The position numbers were made by a program, and so were the translations under genes. From Nocardia iowensis (GTDB lineage: Bacteria > Actinomycetota > Actinomycetes > Mycobacteriales > Mycobacteriaceae): 64,000 bases of DNA. This document shows positions 37,839 through 46,549 of this stretch, in pieces (position 1 is the stretch's first letter; each line of letters starts with the position of its first letter). Under the pieces are notes generated by a model. That model searched no databases. It had not been told where the DNA came from and saw only the letters and a list, made by a program, of their open reading frames with translations. The stretch covers positions 4,526,001 through 4,590,000 of the forward strand of contig NZ_CP078145.1 of NCBI RefSeq assembly GCF_019222765.1, in the 5' to 3' direction.

Positions 37839-38219
37839 TCACTCCCAACTGAGGCCACCGCGTCGCCATTCGTAGGCGTAGGCCACGGAGACGTTGAAGA
37901 TGAACAGCGCCATCGCGGCGAGACCGAAGAGACCGAGCGCATCGAAGTGGACTGCCCACGGGTAGAGGAACACGATCTCGATGTCGAAGATGATGAACAG
38001 CATGGCGGTGAGGTAGTACTTCACCGGAAAGCGTTGGCCGGTCACGTTTCCCGGCCCGCCCGCGATGGCGTGCGGGGTCGGTTCGATACCGCATTCGTAC
38101 GCCTCGAGCTTGGCTCGGTTGTACCGCTTCGGCCCGACCAGGGCCGCCATGATGATGGTGAACACCGCGAACGCCGCAGCGACCGCGCCTAATACAAGAG
38201 TCGGCACCTCGATATTCAC
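37839..38219 (-). CDS. nuoA: NADH-quinone oxidoreductase subunit A, first gene of the operon
   Basis: A 126-residue, three-helix membrane subunit at the junction of the two arms. YECGIEPTP, with the quinone-access Cys loop between TM1 and TM2, and FLYPWAVHFDALGLFGLAAMALFI are conserved. GTG 38219 is preceded by GGAGGGAGGG, a strong ribosome-binding site. The transcript probably starts near the CRP-type site about 170 bases upstream and runs 16 kb to the stem-loop at 22306. Confidence 0.97.
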   Translation of the reverse strand: MNIEVPTLVLGAVAAAFAVFTIIMAALVGPKRYNRAKLEAYECGIEPTPHAIAGGPGNVTGQRFPVKYYLTAMLFIIFDIEIVFLYPWAVHFDALGLFGLAAMALFIFNVSVAYAYEWRRGGLSWE

Positions 38220-38387
38220 AACTGCCCTCCCTCCAATGTGAGCCGGCCCCTCCTTGGGACCTGGAGCCTGCGGGTGGGTCGCCCGTTGCCGGACGGCAGC
38301 TTCCGAGGCGGGCTGACGTCGTTGTCCGCCTCGGCCAGACTCGCCCCATGGCCTGCTCGAGGCGGGTAAGGCTGGTGCCCGCGCTCC

Positions 38388-38403
38388 TGTGAGCTAGGGC
38401 ACA
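38388..38403. promoter_or_regulatory. CRP/GlxR-type site upstream of nuoA
   Basis: TGTGAGCTAGGGCACA matches the actinobacterial CRP/GlxR consensus TGTGANNTANNTCACA at all but one defined base. On the nuo-coding strand it reads TGTGCCCTAGCTCACA. It lies 169 bases before the nuoA GTG, inside a 525-base gap (38220-38744) that otherwise holds no gene. A 74-codon GTG frame at 38509 has no family features and I do not call it. cAMP-dependent control of nuo is thus likely but inferred. Confidence 0.65.
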
Positions 38404-38744
38404 GCCTACAACTGATCGGTCTGAGTGCCGCGGGATTGACTGCTGCGTTTGATCTAATTCGTGACGCCGATTCATGACTGAAACGGGGGTAATCCGGGTC
38501 GTTGTCACGTGACGTTGGTTGACCGGTCAGTCCGTACCGCGAAAACCTCGTGCTGGCCGATGTTTTCGCCGTTCCGACCCGCCTCCTACGCCGTCACAGA
38601 CCTTCGCGGCGCCGCACAGCGCATACAACCGTTGTGTCGCGCGCGAAACCTCTGTGATGCCAAAGCGCTAGCTGCGGACCGCCCCCGAGGGTCGGTGCGA
38701 TTAATGCGCAGACTGCATGAATGCGTGCGCTGAAGCCGAACTGC

Positions 38745-39194
38745 TCAGGCTGCTGAGCGGTTGCGGAGCAGACCGACTACGGCCTCGGTGAGGCGGATCG
38801 GATCGATGGGGTGGGAGACCGCTGCTTCGGCGCGGGACCAGTTGGCCAGCCAGGCGTCGTCCGGGCGACCGGTGAGCACGAGCACCGGTGGGCAGTGGTC
38901 GATTTCGTCCTTGAGTTGTTTGGCGATGCCGAGCCCGCCGGTGGGGGCCGACTCGCCGTCGAGGATGGCGAGGTCGATGCCGCCCGCGTCCATGTGCTGG
39001 ATCACCACGGGGCCGGTGGCCACTTCGAGGTAGTCGAAGGCGGGTAGTTCCGGGTGCGGGTGTTTGCCCAGTGCCAGGATCACCTGGCGCCGCGTATCGG
39101 CGTCATTGCTGTACACGAGTACCCGCAGCGGGGTGGAACGCGTCGAGTCGGCCACGACCGCATGATATGTCGGCAAAGCTCCCTCCCGTGGCAT
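38745..39194 (-). CDS. Orphan response-regulator receiver protein next to nuo
   Basis: A 149-residue single-domain protein with a response-regulator fold: LRVLVYSNDADTRRQVILAL (acidic pocket), AILDGESAP with the phospho-acceptor Asp, PVLVLTGRPDDAWLANWSRAEAAVSHPIDP with Thr and a His in place of the usual conserved Lys. There is no output domain. Mycobacteria carry a similar stand-alone receiver (Rv3143 in M. tuberculosis) next to nuo, which supports a conserved link to complex I. The missing canonical Lys suggests atypical or no phosphorylation. GTG or ATG near 39150 may be the real start instead of ATG 39194. Confidence 0.78.
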   Translation of the reverse strand: MPREGALPTYHAVVADSTRSTPLRVLVYSNDADTRRQVILALGKHPHPELPAFDYLEVATGPVVIQHMDAGGIDLAILDGESAPTGGLGIAKQLKDEIDHCPPVLVLTGRPDDAWLANWSRAEAAVSHPIDPIRLTEAVVGLLRNRSAA

Positions 39195-39338
39195 GTTCGG
39201 CTAGATCACCTCGCGCGTCGCCCGCACACCTGCGTGCCCGGCTCTCGCACTTCGCCGCAGCCAGATGCCATTCACCCGACGCCGGGAGCACGGGTGATCG
39301 TAAGTTGGCGATAAGCGGGTGGCGGTAGAGTCCGGCCA

Positions 39339-40880
39339 ATGCGGGGCGATCTCACCCCGGCCCTCGTCGACAGCGACGTGTGGGCCGATGAAATGCTGGA
39401 CAGGGCCGGAATTCCGGTGGTCGATGTGCCGTTCGTGACGATCGGCAGTGGGATCGGCTCGTTCGTCACCTATGACACGTTGCGGATCTTCGGGGTGCCC
39501 GCGCAGTCGATGGCGGTGCTGGGCCCGCAGGAGCATCCGTGGGCGTCGTATGAGTATCTGACCCGGGTGTCGCAGATTCCGCGCGGTGAGCGGTTGCGCA
39601 GCGATTCGGCGTCGGAGCCGGACAATATCTGGGGCTTTCCCTCCTACGCGGTGCGCGAGGCCATCGCGGACAAGTCGATCAAGCCGCTGTGGAACGTCTT
39701 CGTGGAGCCGATCTTCGCGAACTACTACACGCCGCGGGCGGGGATGGCATTCGTCGGGATGGAGCGCGAATTCCACCGCATCGGCTACGCGAGCTCGTTG
39801 CATCGCGGGCAGGTTCGCATGGTGCGCAAGCGGCACGGTGGCGGCTATTTCACCATCCTCACCCCGCCCGTGGGATCGACGCCGACCAAGCGGGTGGCGT
39901 TTCGCAGCACGTATGTGCATGTGGCGGTGGGATATCCGGGTTTGAAGCTGCTGCCGGACCTGCAGGAGTATCGGGAGAAGCATCGCGATCCGACGCGGGT
40001 GGTGAACGCGTACGAGCCGCACGAGCACGTCTATCAGGCGTTGCAACGCAGGCCGGGAACGGTGCTGATCCGAGGCAGCGGGATCGTCGCGAGCCGGGTG
40101 CTACAGCGGCTCATCGACGACCGGGACACCATGCGGCTGAACACTCAGATCCTGCACCTGTTCCGCACCTACGTCGCCAAGGCACACGGCAAGAATCTGT
40201 TCAACCGGCGCAAAGGCGGCGACGGCTGGGCGTACCAGGGCTTCAACTACCCCAAATCGGTGTGGGGCGGCCAGCTCAAGCAGAAGATGCGCAACCTGCA
40301 AGGGGAGCAGCGAGCGGCGGCGTACCAGGAGATCTCCGGTACCAATACGCCGATCCGGTCCTCATGGCAGGAGCAGCTGCGTCGCGGACGCAAGCAGGGG
40401 TGGTATCAGGTGATGGCCGGGACCATGCGCGCGCCACGGCCTGCCGAGGGACGGCAGGGCGTGGTAGCCACCATCATTCCGGACACAACGGCGGAGCTGC
40501 CGTTCCCGCCGCCGACACAACCGTTCGACACGACGGTGGACTACATCATCGACTGCACCGGACTCGAGGCCGATATCCGGGAGCATCGGTTGCTCGCCGA
40601 TCTGCTGGATCACACCGGTGCCGGGCGCAACCCGGTCGGGCGGCTCGACGTCGACACCACTTTCGAGCTGATCGGCACCCGAAGTGGCACCGGGCGCATC
40701 TACGCATCCGGTAGCGCGACGCTCGGCGGGCCGTTCGTCGGGGTGGACACCTTCCTCGGCCTGCAGATCGCCGCGCAAGAAATCGCGGACGATCTTGCGG
40801 CGCTGGGGTTCTGCCGCCGGATGGGTCCGCTGCGCTCGACGAGCCAGTGGTGGTCCTGGGTCACGAACAAGAAGATCTGA
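39339..40880 (+). CDS. Rossmann-type flavoprotein-like protein of unknown function
   Basis: A 513-residue protein with a dinucleotide-binding start (VPFVTIGSGIGSFVTYDTLRIFG, G-x-G-x-x-x near residue 38) and a second region VLIRGSGIVASRVLQRLID about residue 243. A late DYIIDCTGLEADIREHRLLADLL and GRIYASGSATLGGPFVGVDTFLGLQIAAQ resembles the FAD-binding C-terminal part of monooxygenase- or reductase-like proteins. I cannot assign a reaction. It is the first gene of a tight three-gene unit: the next starts four bases after its stop, and the third overlaps the second. ATG 39339 is used. Confidence 0.65.
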   Translation: MRGDLTPALVDSDVWADEMLDRAGIPVVDVPFVTIGSGIGSFVTYDTLRIFGVPAQSMAVLGPQEHPWASYEYLTRVSQIPRGERLRSDSASEPDNIWGFPSYAVREAIADKSIKPLWNVFVEPIFANYYTPRAGMAFVGMEREFHRIGYASSLHRGQVRMVRKRHGGGYFTILTPPVGSTPTKRVAFRSTYVHVAVGYPGLKLLPDLQEYREKHRDPTRVVNAYEPHEHVYQALQRRPGTVLIRGSGIVASRVLQRLIDDRDTMRLNTQILHLFRTYVAKAHGKNLFNRRKGGDGWAYQGFNYPKSVWGGQLKQKMRNLQGEQRAAAYQEISGTNTPIRSSWQEQLRRGRKQGWYQVMAGTMRAPRPAEGRQGVVATIIPDTTAELPFPPPTQPFDTTVDYIIDCTGLEADIREHRLLADLLDHTGAGRNPVGRLDVDTTFELIGTRSGTGRIYASGSATLGGPFVGVDTFLGLQIAAQEIADDLAALGFCRRMGPLRSTSQWWSWVTNKKI

Positions 40881-40884
40881 GCTG

Positions 40885-41328
40885 ATGCTGCCAACCTTGA
40901 ACGGGCGAATTCAGACCCGTGTGCTCGCGCTGAGCGTGATCGGATGCTTCGTCGCGCTGATCATCACACCATTGCTGCCGACCGGATCGCTGAGTCTCGG
41001 ACAGGCCTACCGGGTGACGCTGTCGGTCCTGCTCGGCACCGTTCTGGTCGGGGTGCTGTGGGAGTTGCTTTACCATTTCCTGCAACAGTTCCGCTGGGAA
41101 AAGGATTGGCCGACGCTGTTCGGCTTTCTGACCATGGTCAACGAGGGGGCGCTCATGTGGGTCCTCGTCCGTCACACGACCATCGTGCTGCCCGAGTCGC
41201 TGCGCCCGTCGCTGACCGCGTTCCTCATCCAGTTCATCCTCACCTGGATCGTGTTCTGGCTCATCGTGAACGGTCCGATGCGAGTGGTGTTCCATCGGTG
41301 GCGATTTCAGGGCGGCAGATTCGTGTGA
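40885..41328 (+). CDS. Four-helix membrane protein, unknown function
   Basis: A 147-residue integral membrane protein with four hydrophobic segments: about residues 12-33 (VLALSVIGCFVALIITPLLP), 43-62 (LSVLLGTVLVGVLWELLYHF), 79-97 and 108-128 (FLIQFILTWIVFWLIVNGPM). Charged patches (RWEKDW, HRWRFQGGRFV) lie on one side. Family not recognised. It is sandwiched between the Rossmann protein and the FHA protein, which suggests the three form a membrane-associated complex. Confidence 0.7.
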   Translation: MLPTLNGRIQTRVLALSVIGCFVALIITPLLPTGSLSLGQAYRVTLSVLLGTVLVGVLWELLYHFLQQFRWEKDWPTLFGFLTMVNEGALMWVLVRHTTIVLPESLRPSLTAFLIQFILTWIVFWLIVNGPMRVVFHRWRFQGGRFV

Positions 41329-42686
41329 GCAGGCAGATCGAGGTCATGCCCGGTCGGCACCTGGTGGCCGCCGCCGGGGGTGTGGTCGTGGTGGTCGCGC
41401 ACCGGCTGGACACCGCGGTGACCGCGGATTCGGTGGCGGCGCGCGCGATGACGGCGTTGCTCGGGATCGTGCGGCAGGCCGCCTCGAACGAACCGCGGCG
41501 CAGCGGGCGCACGTTGGCGCGGCTGGCGACGAGCTGGTTGATGGGTTTGGCGAACGGGGACGAGGACGCGGTCGAGTTCGGGGTGATCACGCCGGGGGAA
41601 ACCGGGATCGCGGTGTTTCTGCACGGTGAGGTGACGGCGGTGCTGGCCGGGTCGCAGGGCGCGGAGATTCTGCGCGGGCGCGACGCCGGGTTCACTGTCG
41701 ATCGGGTGGTGACGCCCGCGCCGGGGATCGGGGCCGGGTTGTTCGTGGACGAGCCGGGACGCGCGGTCGAGACGCTGCCCGAGCGTGGGTTTTTCGCGTT
41801 GACGGAAGGGACCGCGCCGGGGTCGGGCGCGGTGCTGTGGTTCGGTGCGGCCGGTGAGAGTATGCCCGCCGCAAAGCCGGTGCCGCAGCGGGCATCCCAG
41901 CCGCACAGTGGACCGGATCTGCGCAAGCGTGACGAATCCATGGATGCGCCAACAGAGTCCTACAGCGGCCAAGCGGTGCCACGGACCGCGCCGCGGGAGC
42001 CGGTTGCGCAGGATGTCTCGACAGGTGCTGAGCCGCCACGCTCCGGCGGCGGCCCGTCAGATGGTCCGGCCAGGCCGGACATCTCGAAGGCCGAAGGTAA
42101 TCCCGCGCGCGGCTTCGTCAGCGATATCGACTTCGTAGAGACCGTGGTGCCCGCGGAGACGTTGGTGTCGCGCGTGCCCGACAGCGCCACCGTGCGCGAG
42201 TCGGCCCAGCCAGGTGTGATCGTCAAGGGATTCAAGTGCGCGCGTGATCATCACAATGATCCGCGGGTGTCGTTCTGCGCGGTGTGTGGCATTCGAATGG
42301 ATCAGCTGACCTGCGTGCTCACCGATGGTGTGCGCCCGCCGCTCGGTCTGCTGCTACTCGACGACGGCACCTCGTTCGTCCTCGACAACGATTGCGTGCT
42401 CGGCCGCGAACCCGAGCATGCCGAAGCGGTTGCTCGCGGCGCGCGCCCGGTGCGGCTCGAGGACCGTTCCGGTGGAATGTCGCGCGCCCACGCGGAGATT
42501 CGGCTCATCGACTGGGATGTCACCGTTGTCGACGGTGGCTCGACCAACGGAACCCACATCCGCCAACCCGGCCATCCGGATTGGACCAGGGCCATTCCCG
42601 GGCATCCGGTGAAACTGGTCCCCGGCGCCCAGGTCCAGCTCGGCGGGCGTGTCGCCACCTTCGACTCCCAGCACGGTCAGCTGTAA
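41325..42686 (+). CDS. Zinc-ribbon and FHA-domain protein
   Basis: A 453-residue protein. The N-terminal ~180 residues are a globular domain of unknown type (MPGRHLVAAAGGVVVVVAHR, LATSWLMGLA). A Pro/Ser-rich linker spans about 185-290. A Cys pair typical of zinc ribbons follows (KCARDHHNDPRVSFCAVCGI, about 302-321). A C-terminal forkhead-associated domain has LGREP, the phosphothreonine-binding R and S positions in GGMSRAHAEIRL, and DGGSTNGTHI (about 370-440). FHA domains bind phosphothreonine peptides, so this is probably the read-out of a Ser/Thr kinase. The GTG at 41325 overlaps the stop of the preceding gene (GTGA). Confidence 0.82.
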   Translation: MSRQIEVMPGRHLVAAAGGVVVVVAHRLDTAVTADSVAARAMTALLGIVRQAASNEPRRSGRTLARLATSWLMGLANGDEDAVEFGVITPGETGIAVFLHGEVTAVLAGSQGAEILRGRDAGFTVDRVVTPAPGIGAGLFVDEPGRAVETLPERGFFALTEGTAPGSGAVLWFGAAGESMPAAKPVPQRASQPHSGPDLRKRDESMDAPTESYSGQAVPRTAPREPVAQDVSTGAEPPRSGGGPSDGPARPDISKAEGNPARGFVSDIDFVETVVPAETLVSRVPDSATVRESAQPGVIVKGFKCARDHHNDPRVSFCAVCGIRMDQLTCVLTDGVRPPLGLLLLDDGTSFVLDNDCVLGREPEHAEAVARGARPVRLEDRSGGMSRAHAEIRLIDWDVTVVDGGSTNGTHIRQPGHPDWTRAIPGHPVKLVPGAQVQLGGRVATFDSQHGQL

Positions 42687-42753
42687 TTTCGGGCAACTTC
42701 TCCCCAGTTGTCGCCATTGGAGATGATCATCCTGGTTGTGGTTCTACTTGGGT

Positions 42754-43854
42754 ATGAATTCCACAGGTGGCTCACGTGGAGTCGGCCGTCGCTCGGCACT
42801 CTTCGGATGCGTGATGGCAGTGTTAGCAATGATCGGCGCGATGGTGGTCGCGATCGCGCCGGAGGTGTCCGCGGCGCCGAACGACACGACCTGTCCGACC
42901 AAACCGCGTCCGGCAGGCAAAGTGCTGCAAGGGTATTGGGAGAATTGGGACGGCGCGGCCAACGGCGTCCACCCGGGCATGGGCTGGATCCCGATCACCG
43001 ACGCACGTATCGCGGCGCACGGCTATAACGTCATCAACGCGGCGTTCCCGGTCATCGAATCGAACGGGACCGCGCGGTGGGAGGACGGGATGAGCCCGAC
43101 CGTCAAGGTCGCGACCCCGGCGGAGATGTGCCAGGCCAAGGCGGCGGGCGCCACCATCCTGATGTCCATCGGCGGCGCGGCGGCCGGCATCGACCTCAGC
43201 TCCGCCGCGGTCGCCGACCGGTTCGTCGCGACCATCGTGCCGATCCTGAAGACATACAACTTCGACGGCGTCGACATCGACCTGGAGACCGGCCTCACCA
43301 ACAGCGGTGACATCAAGAAGCTGTCGACCTCGCAGGCCAACCTGATCCGCATCATCGACGGCATCCTCGCGCAGATGCCCCCCGGTTTCGGCCTGACCAT
43401 GGCGCCCGAGACCGCGTACGTCACCGGCGGCAGCGTCACCTACGGTTCGATCTGGGGCGCCTACCTGCCGATCATCAAGAAGTACGTGGACAACGGCCGG
43501 CTCTGGTGGCTCAACATGCAGTACTACAACGGCAGCATGTATGGCTGCTCCGGCGACTCCTACCAGGCCGGGACGGTCCAGGGGTTCGTCGCGCAGACCG
43601 ATTGCCTGGCAAAGGGTCTGACCATACAGGGCACCACCATCACCGTCCCCTACGACAAGCAGGCCCCCGGCCTGCCCGCCCAGCCGGGCGCGGGCGGGGG
43701 TTACATGTCGCCCAGCCTGGTCGCGCAGGCCTGGAACCACTACGGCACCGGCTCCGCGAACGCCCTCAAGGGCCTGATGACCTGGTCCATCAACTGGGAC
43801 GGCTCCCGCGGCTGGACCTTCGGCGACAACGTCAAGGCGCTGCAACGCCGTTAG
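42754..43854 (+). CDS. Secreted GH18 chitinase
   Basis: A 366-residue family 18 glycosidase. A signal peptide is clear: RR in the n-region, hydrophobic LFGCVMAVLAMIGAMVVAIAP, cleavage near VSAAPN. The catalytic D-x-x-D-x-D-x-E motif is FDGVDIDLE, with Glu178 as acid. MSIGG (about 138), LTMAPE, MQYYNG and the substrate-Trp strand LMTWSINWD are all in place, so the enzyme should hydrolyse chitin or chito-oligosaccharides by substrate-assisted catalysis. No chitin-binding domain is attached. ATG 42754 is used rather than an upstream TTG. A weak inverted repeat (CCAACTG 43855-43861 / CAGTTGG 43892-43898) may terminate it. Confidence 0.93.
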   Translation: MNSTGGSRGVGRRSALFGCVMAVLAMIGAMVVAIAPEVSAAPNDTTCPTKPRPAGKVLQGYWENWDGAANGVHPGMGWIPITDARIAAHGYNVINAAFPVIESNGTARWEDGMSPTVKVATPAEMCQAKAAGATILMSIGGAAAGIDLSSAAVADRFVATIVPILKTYNFDGVDIDLETGLTNSGDIKKLSTSQANLIRIIDGILAQMPPGFGLTMAPETAYVTGGSVTYGSIWGAYLPIIKKYVDNGRLWWLNMQYYNGSMYGCSGDSYQAGTVQGFVAQTDCLAKGLTIQGTTITVPYDKQAPGLPAQPGAGGGYMSPSLVAQAWNHYGTGSANALKGLMTWSINWDGSRGWTFGDNVKALQRR

Positions 43855-43933
43855 CCAACTGACCCGTCGCACGGGGTTCCCCGCCGGCGGCCAGTTGGTC
43901 GAGAGGTAGCTGGCCGCTGGACGGTTCACCGCG

Positions 43934-44725
43934 TTAAACCGTCTTGATCACTCCGCCGTCGGCCAAATAGTCGGCGCCGGTGAGGTTTCCGGACCGAGGG
44001 GACGCCAGGAAGCTGACCAGTGCCGCGATTTCGGCTGGTTCGGTGAGTCGGCCGGTGGTGATGCCCATCTGGGTGGGGGCCTGGTCGAGGAACTCGTCGA
44101 GGGTCATCGAGTTCTGGGCGGCCACGTCGGCGGCGTATCCGTCGGGGGCCGACCAATTGCGGGTGCGGGTGGGCCCCGGAGAGACGGTGAGTGCCCGCAA
44201 GCCGTGCGCACCGAACTCTTCGGCGAGCGCCTTGGTGAGGTTGTTCAGCCCGGCTTTCGCGGTGCCGTAATCGACGGGGTGGTAGGCGGCGCGTGCGCCG
44301 ATGGAGGAGATGTTGATGATCACCCCGCGCCGCCGGAGCAGACCGGGCAAGGCGTGACGGGTGACCCGGACGGTACTGAACAGGTTGAGGTCGTAGGTGC
44401 GCTGCCAGGCATCGTCGGCGATCTCGAGGAAGCCGCGGGCGTCGGCGCTGCCGGGGACGACCCCGCCGACATTGTTGATGAGGATATCGAGGTCGCCGAG
44501 GATCTCGGTGGCTCGTTCCACCAAGGCGGCGGCTCCGTCCGGGGTGGCCAAATCGACGGTCACCGCGGTGGACGGGCCGTCGAGCGCGCGCAGTTCCGGG
44601 GTGATAGTGCGTGCGGCGGCGACGACGCGCACGCCTTCGGCGATGAGTGCCCGGACGATTTCCAGGCCGATACCTTTGCTCGCCCCGGTGACGACGGCGG
44701 TCTTGCCTGCGAGTTGCAGATCCAT
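43934..44725 (-). CDS. Short-chain dehydrogenase/reductase
   Basis: A 263-residue SDR with TGASKGIGLEIVRALIAEG (coenzyme site, residues 12-30), NNVGG, catalytic Ser in NISSIGARAAYHPVDYGTAKAGL with Tyr/Lys, and VSPGPTRT. The C-terminus GNLTGADYLADGG is standard. R in the second strand (AARTITPE) hints at NADP(H). It lies 93 bases downstream of the TetR gene on the same strand, with a palindrome between them. This suggests the regulator controls this enzyme. Substrate unknown. Confidence 0.9.
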   Translation of the reverse strand: MDLQLAGKTAVVTGASKGIGLEIVRALIAEGVRVVAAARTITPELRALDGPSTAVTVDLATPDGAAALVERATEILGDLDILINNVGGVVPGSADARGFLEIADDAWQRTYDLNLFSTVRVTRHALPGLLRRRGVIINISSIGARAAYHPVDYGTAKAGLNNLTKALAEEFGAHGLRALTVSPGPTRTRNWSAPDGYAADVAAQNSMTLDEFLDQAPTQMGITTGRLTEPAEIAALVSFLASPRSGNLTGADYLADGGVIKTV

Positions 44726-44759
44726 GGCGTTCCCTTTCTTGAACTACAGTTACAAAATC

Positions 44760-44778
44760 AGGGCAACGTAATTGCCCT
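44760..44778. promoter_or_regulatory. Palindromic site between TetR and SDR genes
   Basis: AGGGCAA-CGTAA-TTGCCCT is a perfect 7+7 palindrome, 34 bases upstream of the SDR start, immediately followed on the coding strand by an AT-rich TTTTGTAACTGTAGT stretch that could contain the -10. It is a good candidate operator for the TetR protein encoded just upstream. Confidence 0.55.
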
Positions 44779-44818
44779 CTGCTGAACGTTTGCCTATCGA
44801 GTCGACGGGGGAGGTGAA

Positions 44819-45397
44819 TTACAGCGCGCGCATTGCTGTTTCGGCCAGTGCGGCGAGGCGAGCCGGGTGAGGGTCGACTTTGGCGAGCACCCGCATACCG
44901 TTGATGGTGGCGAGCAAGAAGTCGGCTGCGGCCCGCGGATCGAGATCGGCGGCGAACTCCCGAGCACGCTGCCCCTCCTCGATGGCGCCCCGGAAGGCGT
45001 CGTGCTGGCGGTCGAAGATGCGGCGAACAAGTAGCGTGGCCGCCTCGTCATCGCCACCCAGCTCAACTGCGGCATTCGTGGCCAGGCAGCCGCGCCGGTC
45101 GGTGTCCGCGCAGGCTGCCTCGAGCACCAAGGTCAACGCGGCGTGCACCCGCTGTCGCGGCGAACCCGGCCCGTCGAGCAGATTGATCAACCGCGCTGTT
45201 TCTTGCGCCTGATACCGGCGCAGCGCCCGTTCGAACAAATCGTGCTTGCCCGTGAACGCGTTGTACAGGCTGCCCCGGCCGATGCCGATCGCGTCGACCA
45301 GGTTCTGGGGGGTGGTGCGGGCGTATCCCTTGCTCCAGAACACCTCCATCGCTTTGGCGACCGCGTCGTCGGGATCGAAGCTTTTTGTGCGTGCCAC
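44819..45397 (-). CDS. TetR/AcrR family regulator
   Basis: A repressor of about 192 residues. HTH: FDPDDAVAKAMEVFWSKGYARTTPQNLVDAIGIGRGSLYNAFTGKHDLF (described by its ends). The C-terminal domain includes RRGCLATNAAVELGGDDEAA, characteristic of the TetR_C_16-like AcrR/YxaF group that often responds to electrophiles or drugs. The Cys in RRGCLATN is the position used for quinone or diamide sensing in some relatives. GTG 45397 (MARTKSFD) is preferred over the longer frame to 45433. It probably controls the SDR downstream. Confidence 0.86.
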   Translation of the reverse strand: MARTKSFDPDDAVAKAMEVFWSKGYARTTPQNLVDAIGIGRGSLYNAFTGKHDLFERALRRYQAQETARLINLLDGPGSPRQRVHAALTLVLEAACADTDRRGCLATNAAVELGGDDEAATLLVRRIFDRQHDAFRGAIEEGQRAREFAADLDPRAAADFLLATINGMRVLAKVDPHPARLAALAETAMRAL

Positions 45398-45533
45398 AAG
45401 GTCGACCGTAGCGATTCTGTAATCATAGGTCAAATATGGCGAAGGGCTCGCTCCAGATTTGTAGCCACTCGGCCAAAGGGTGTTGGGGTGAGATTCAGGT
45501 ACGTCGAGCGGCGGGGCAGTTCGCTGGACGGGT

Positions 45534-46409
45534 TCAGGCGGGGTGGAAGGCGGCGGGGCCGACTTCGGTGGGGTCGGCGATGTGGGCGAGGAACAGGCGG
45601 GCGGTGGGGGTGGGGGTGCGGGTGGTGATGGCGTGCCAGGGGCGGTCGAGGGGCGTGCCGGTGACCGGAAGTATTTGCAGCAGACCGGATTCGAGATCCT
45701 GGGAGATGGCGTCGCTGTGGATCAGGGTGACGCCCAGTCCTGCTCGGGCGGCGGCCAGGACGGCGCCGTGACTGCCTAAGGTGAGGGTAGGTGGGTTGAT
45801 TTCGAGTTCGTCGAGCAAGGCCAGGGTGGCGTCGCGGGTGCCGGAGCCGCGGCCGCGGAGCAGCCACGTGGCGTTCAGCGGGTCGGGGCTCTGATCGGCG
45901 GCGCCGACGACGACGAGACGGCTCGGTCTGCGGGCGCGGATGACCAGGCCGGTGTTGCGGGGTGGGCGGCCCGCGATGACGAGATCTGTTTCGTGGTGCT
46001 GCAATTCGAGAAACAGGACGTCGCGCGGATGCACGGACAGGCTCAGTTCGATGTCGGGGTAACGGTGGCGGAACGAGGCGAGTGGGCGCAGCAGCACGTA
46101 TTCGCCCGCGGTGGCGACGACGCCGATGCGCAGCCGTCCGGTCTCGGCTTGCTGGACGGCGGCGTGGGCTTCCCGCATCAGTCCGAGTATGCTGCGGCAG
46201 TATTCGGCGTAGATCCGGCCGGCTTCGGTGAGTGCGATCCCGCGCCCGGATTTGGCGATCAGCTTGACGCCCAATTGTTTTTCGATGTGCGCGACGGCGG
46301 CGGAGACAGCTGCCTCGGTGATGTGCAGTTGGGTGGCGGCGCGGCGGATGCTGCTGAGCCGGGCGACCACCAGGAATGTTTCCATCCTGGCCGCACTGAC
46401 CGCTCCCAT
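45534..46409 (-). CDS. cbbR: LysR-type regulator of the CBB genes
   Basis: A 291-residue LysR-type transcription factor, transcribed divergently from the RuBisCO operon as CbbR genes typically are. HTH: METFLVVARLSSIRRAATQLHITEAAVSAAVAHIEKQLGVKLI (ends shown), then the co-inducer domain RLRIGVVATAGEYVLLRPLASF and HPRDVLFLELQHHETDLVIAGRPP. CbbR proteins activate cbb genes in response to metabolites such as RuBP, PEP or NADPH. ATG 46409 places the HTH at residues ~20-40. A longer open frame to 46682 is not expected to be used. The role rests on position and family. Confidence 0.87.
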   Translation of the reverse strand: MGAVSAARMETFLVVARLSSIRRAATQLHITEAAVSAAVAHIEKQLGVKLIAKSGRGIALTEAGRIYAEYCRSILGLMREAHAAVQQAETGRLRIGVVATAGEYVLLRPLASFRHRYPDIELSLSVHPRDVLFLELQHHETDLVIAGRPPRNTGLVIRARRPSRLVVVGAADQSPDPLNATWLLRGRGSGTRDATLALLDELEINPPTLTLGSHGAVLAAARAGLGVTLIHSDAISQDLESGLLQILPVTGTPLDRPWHAITTRTPTPTARLFLAHIADPTEVGPAAFHPA

Positions 46410-46549
46410 CCGCCGACGGTAGCAAAACTTCGACCGCGACTCTGGTGCCAACGGAATTGACGTCCCCGCGCGGGCGGTGATCTGTGCAAACATCGGTGTT
46501 GTCGAGGTCAACCCGACTGCGGCGCGTGACTCCCCTTCCGCGTCGCGCT

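Noticed and set aside
38509..38733. 74-codon GTG frame in the nuoA upstream region
   Set aside because: No ribosome-binding site, no family resemblance and unremarkable codon bias. Treated as non-coding.
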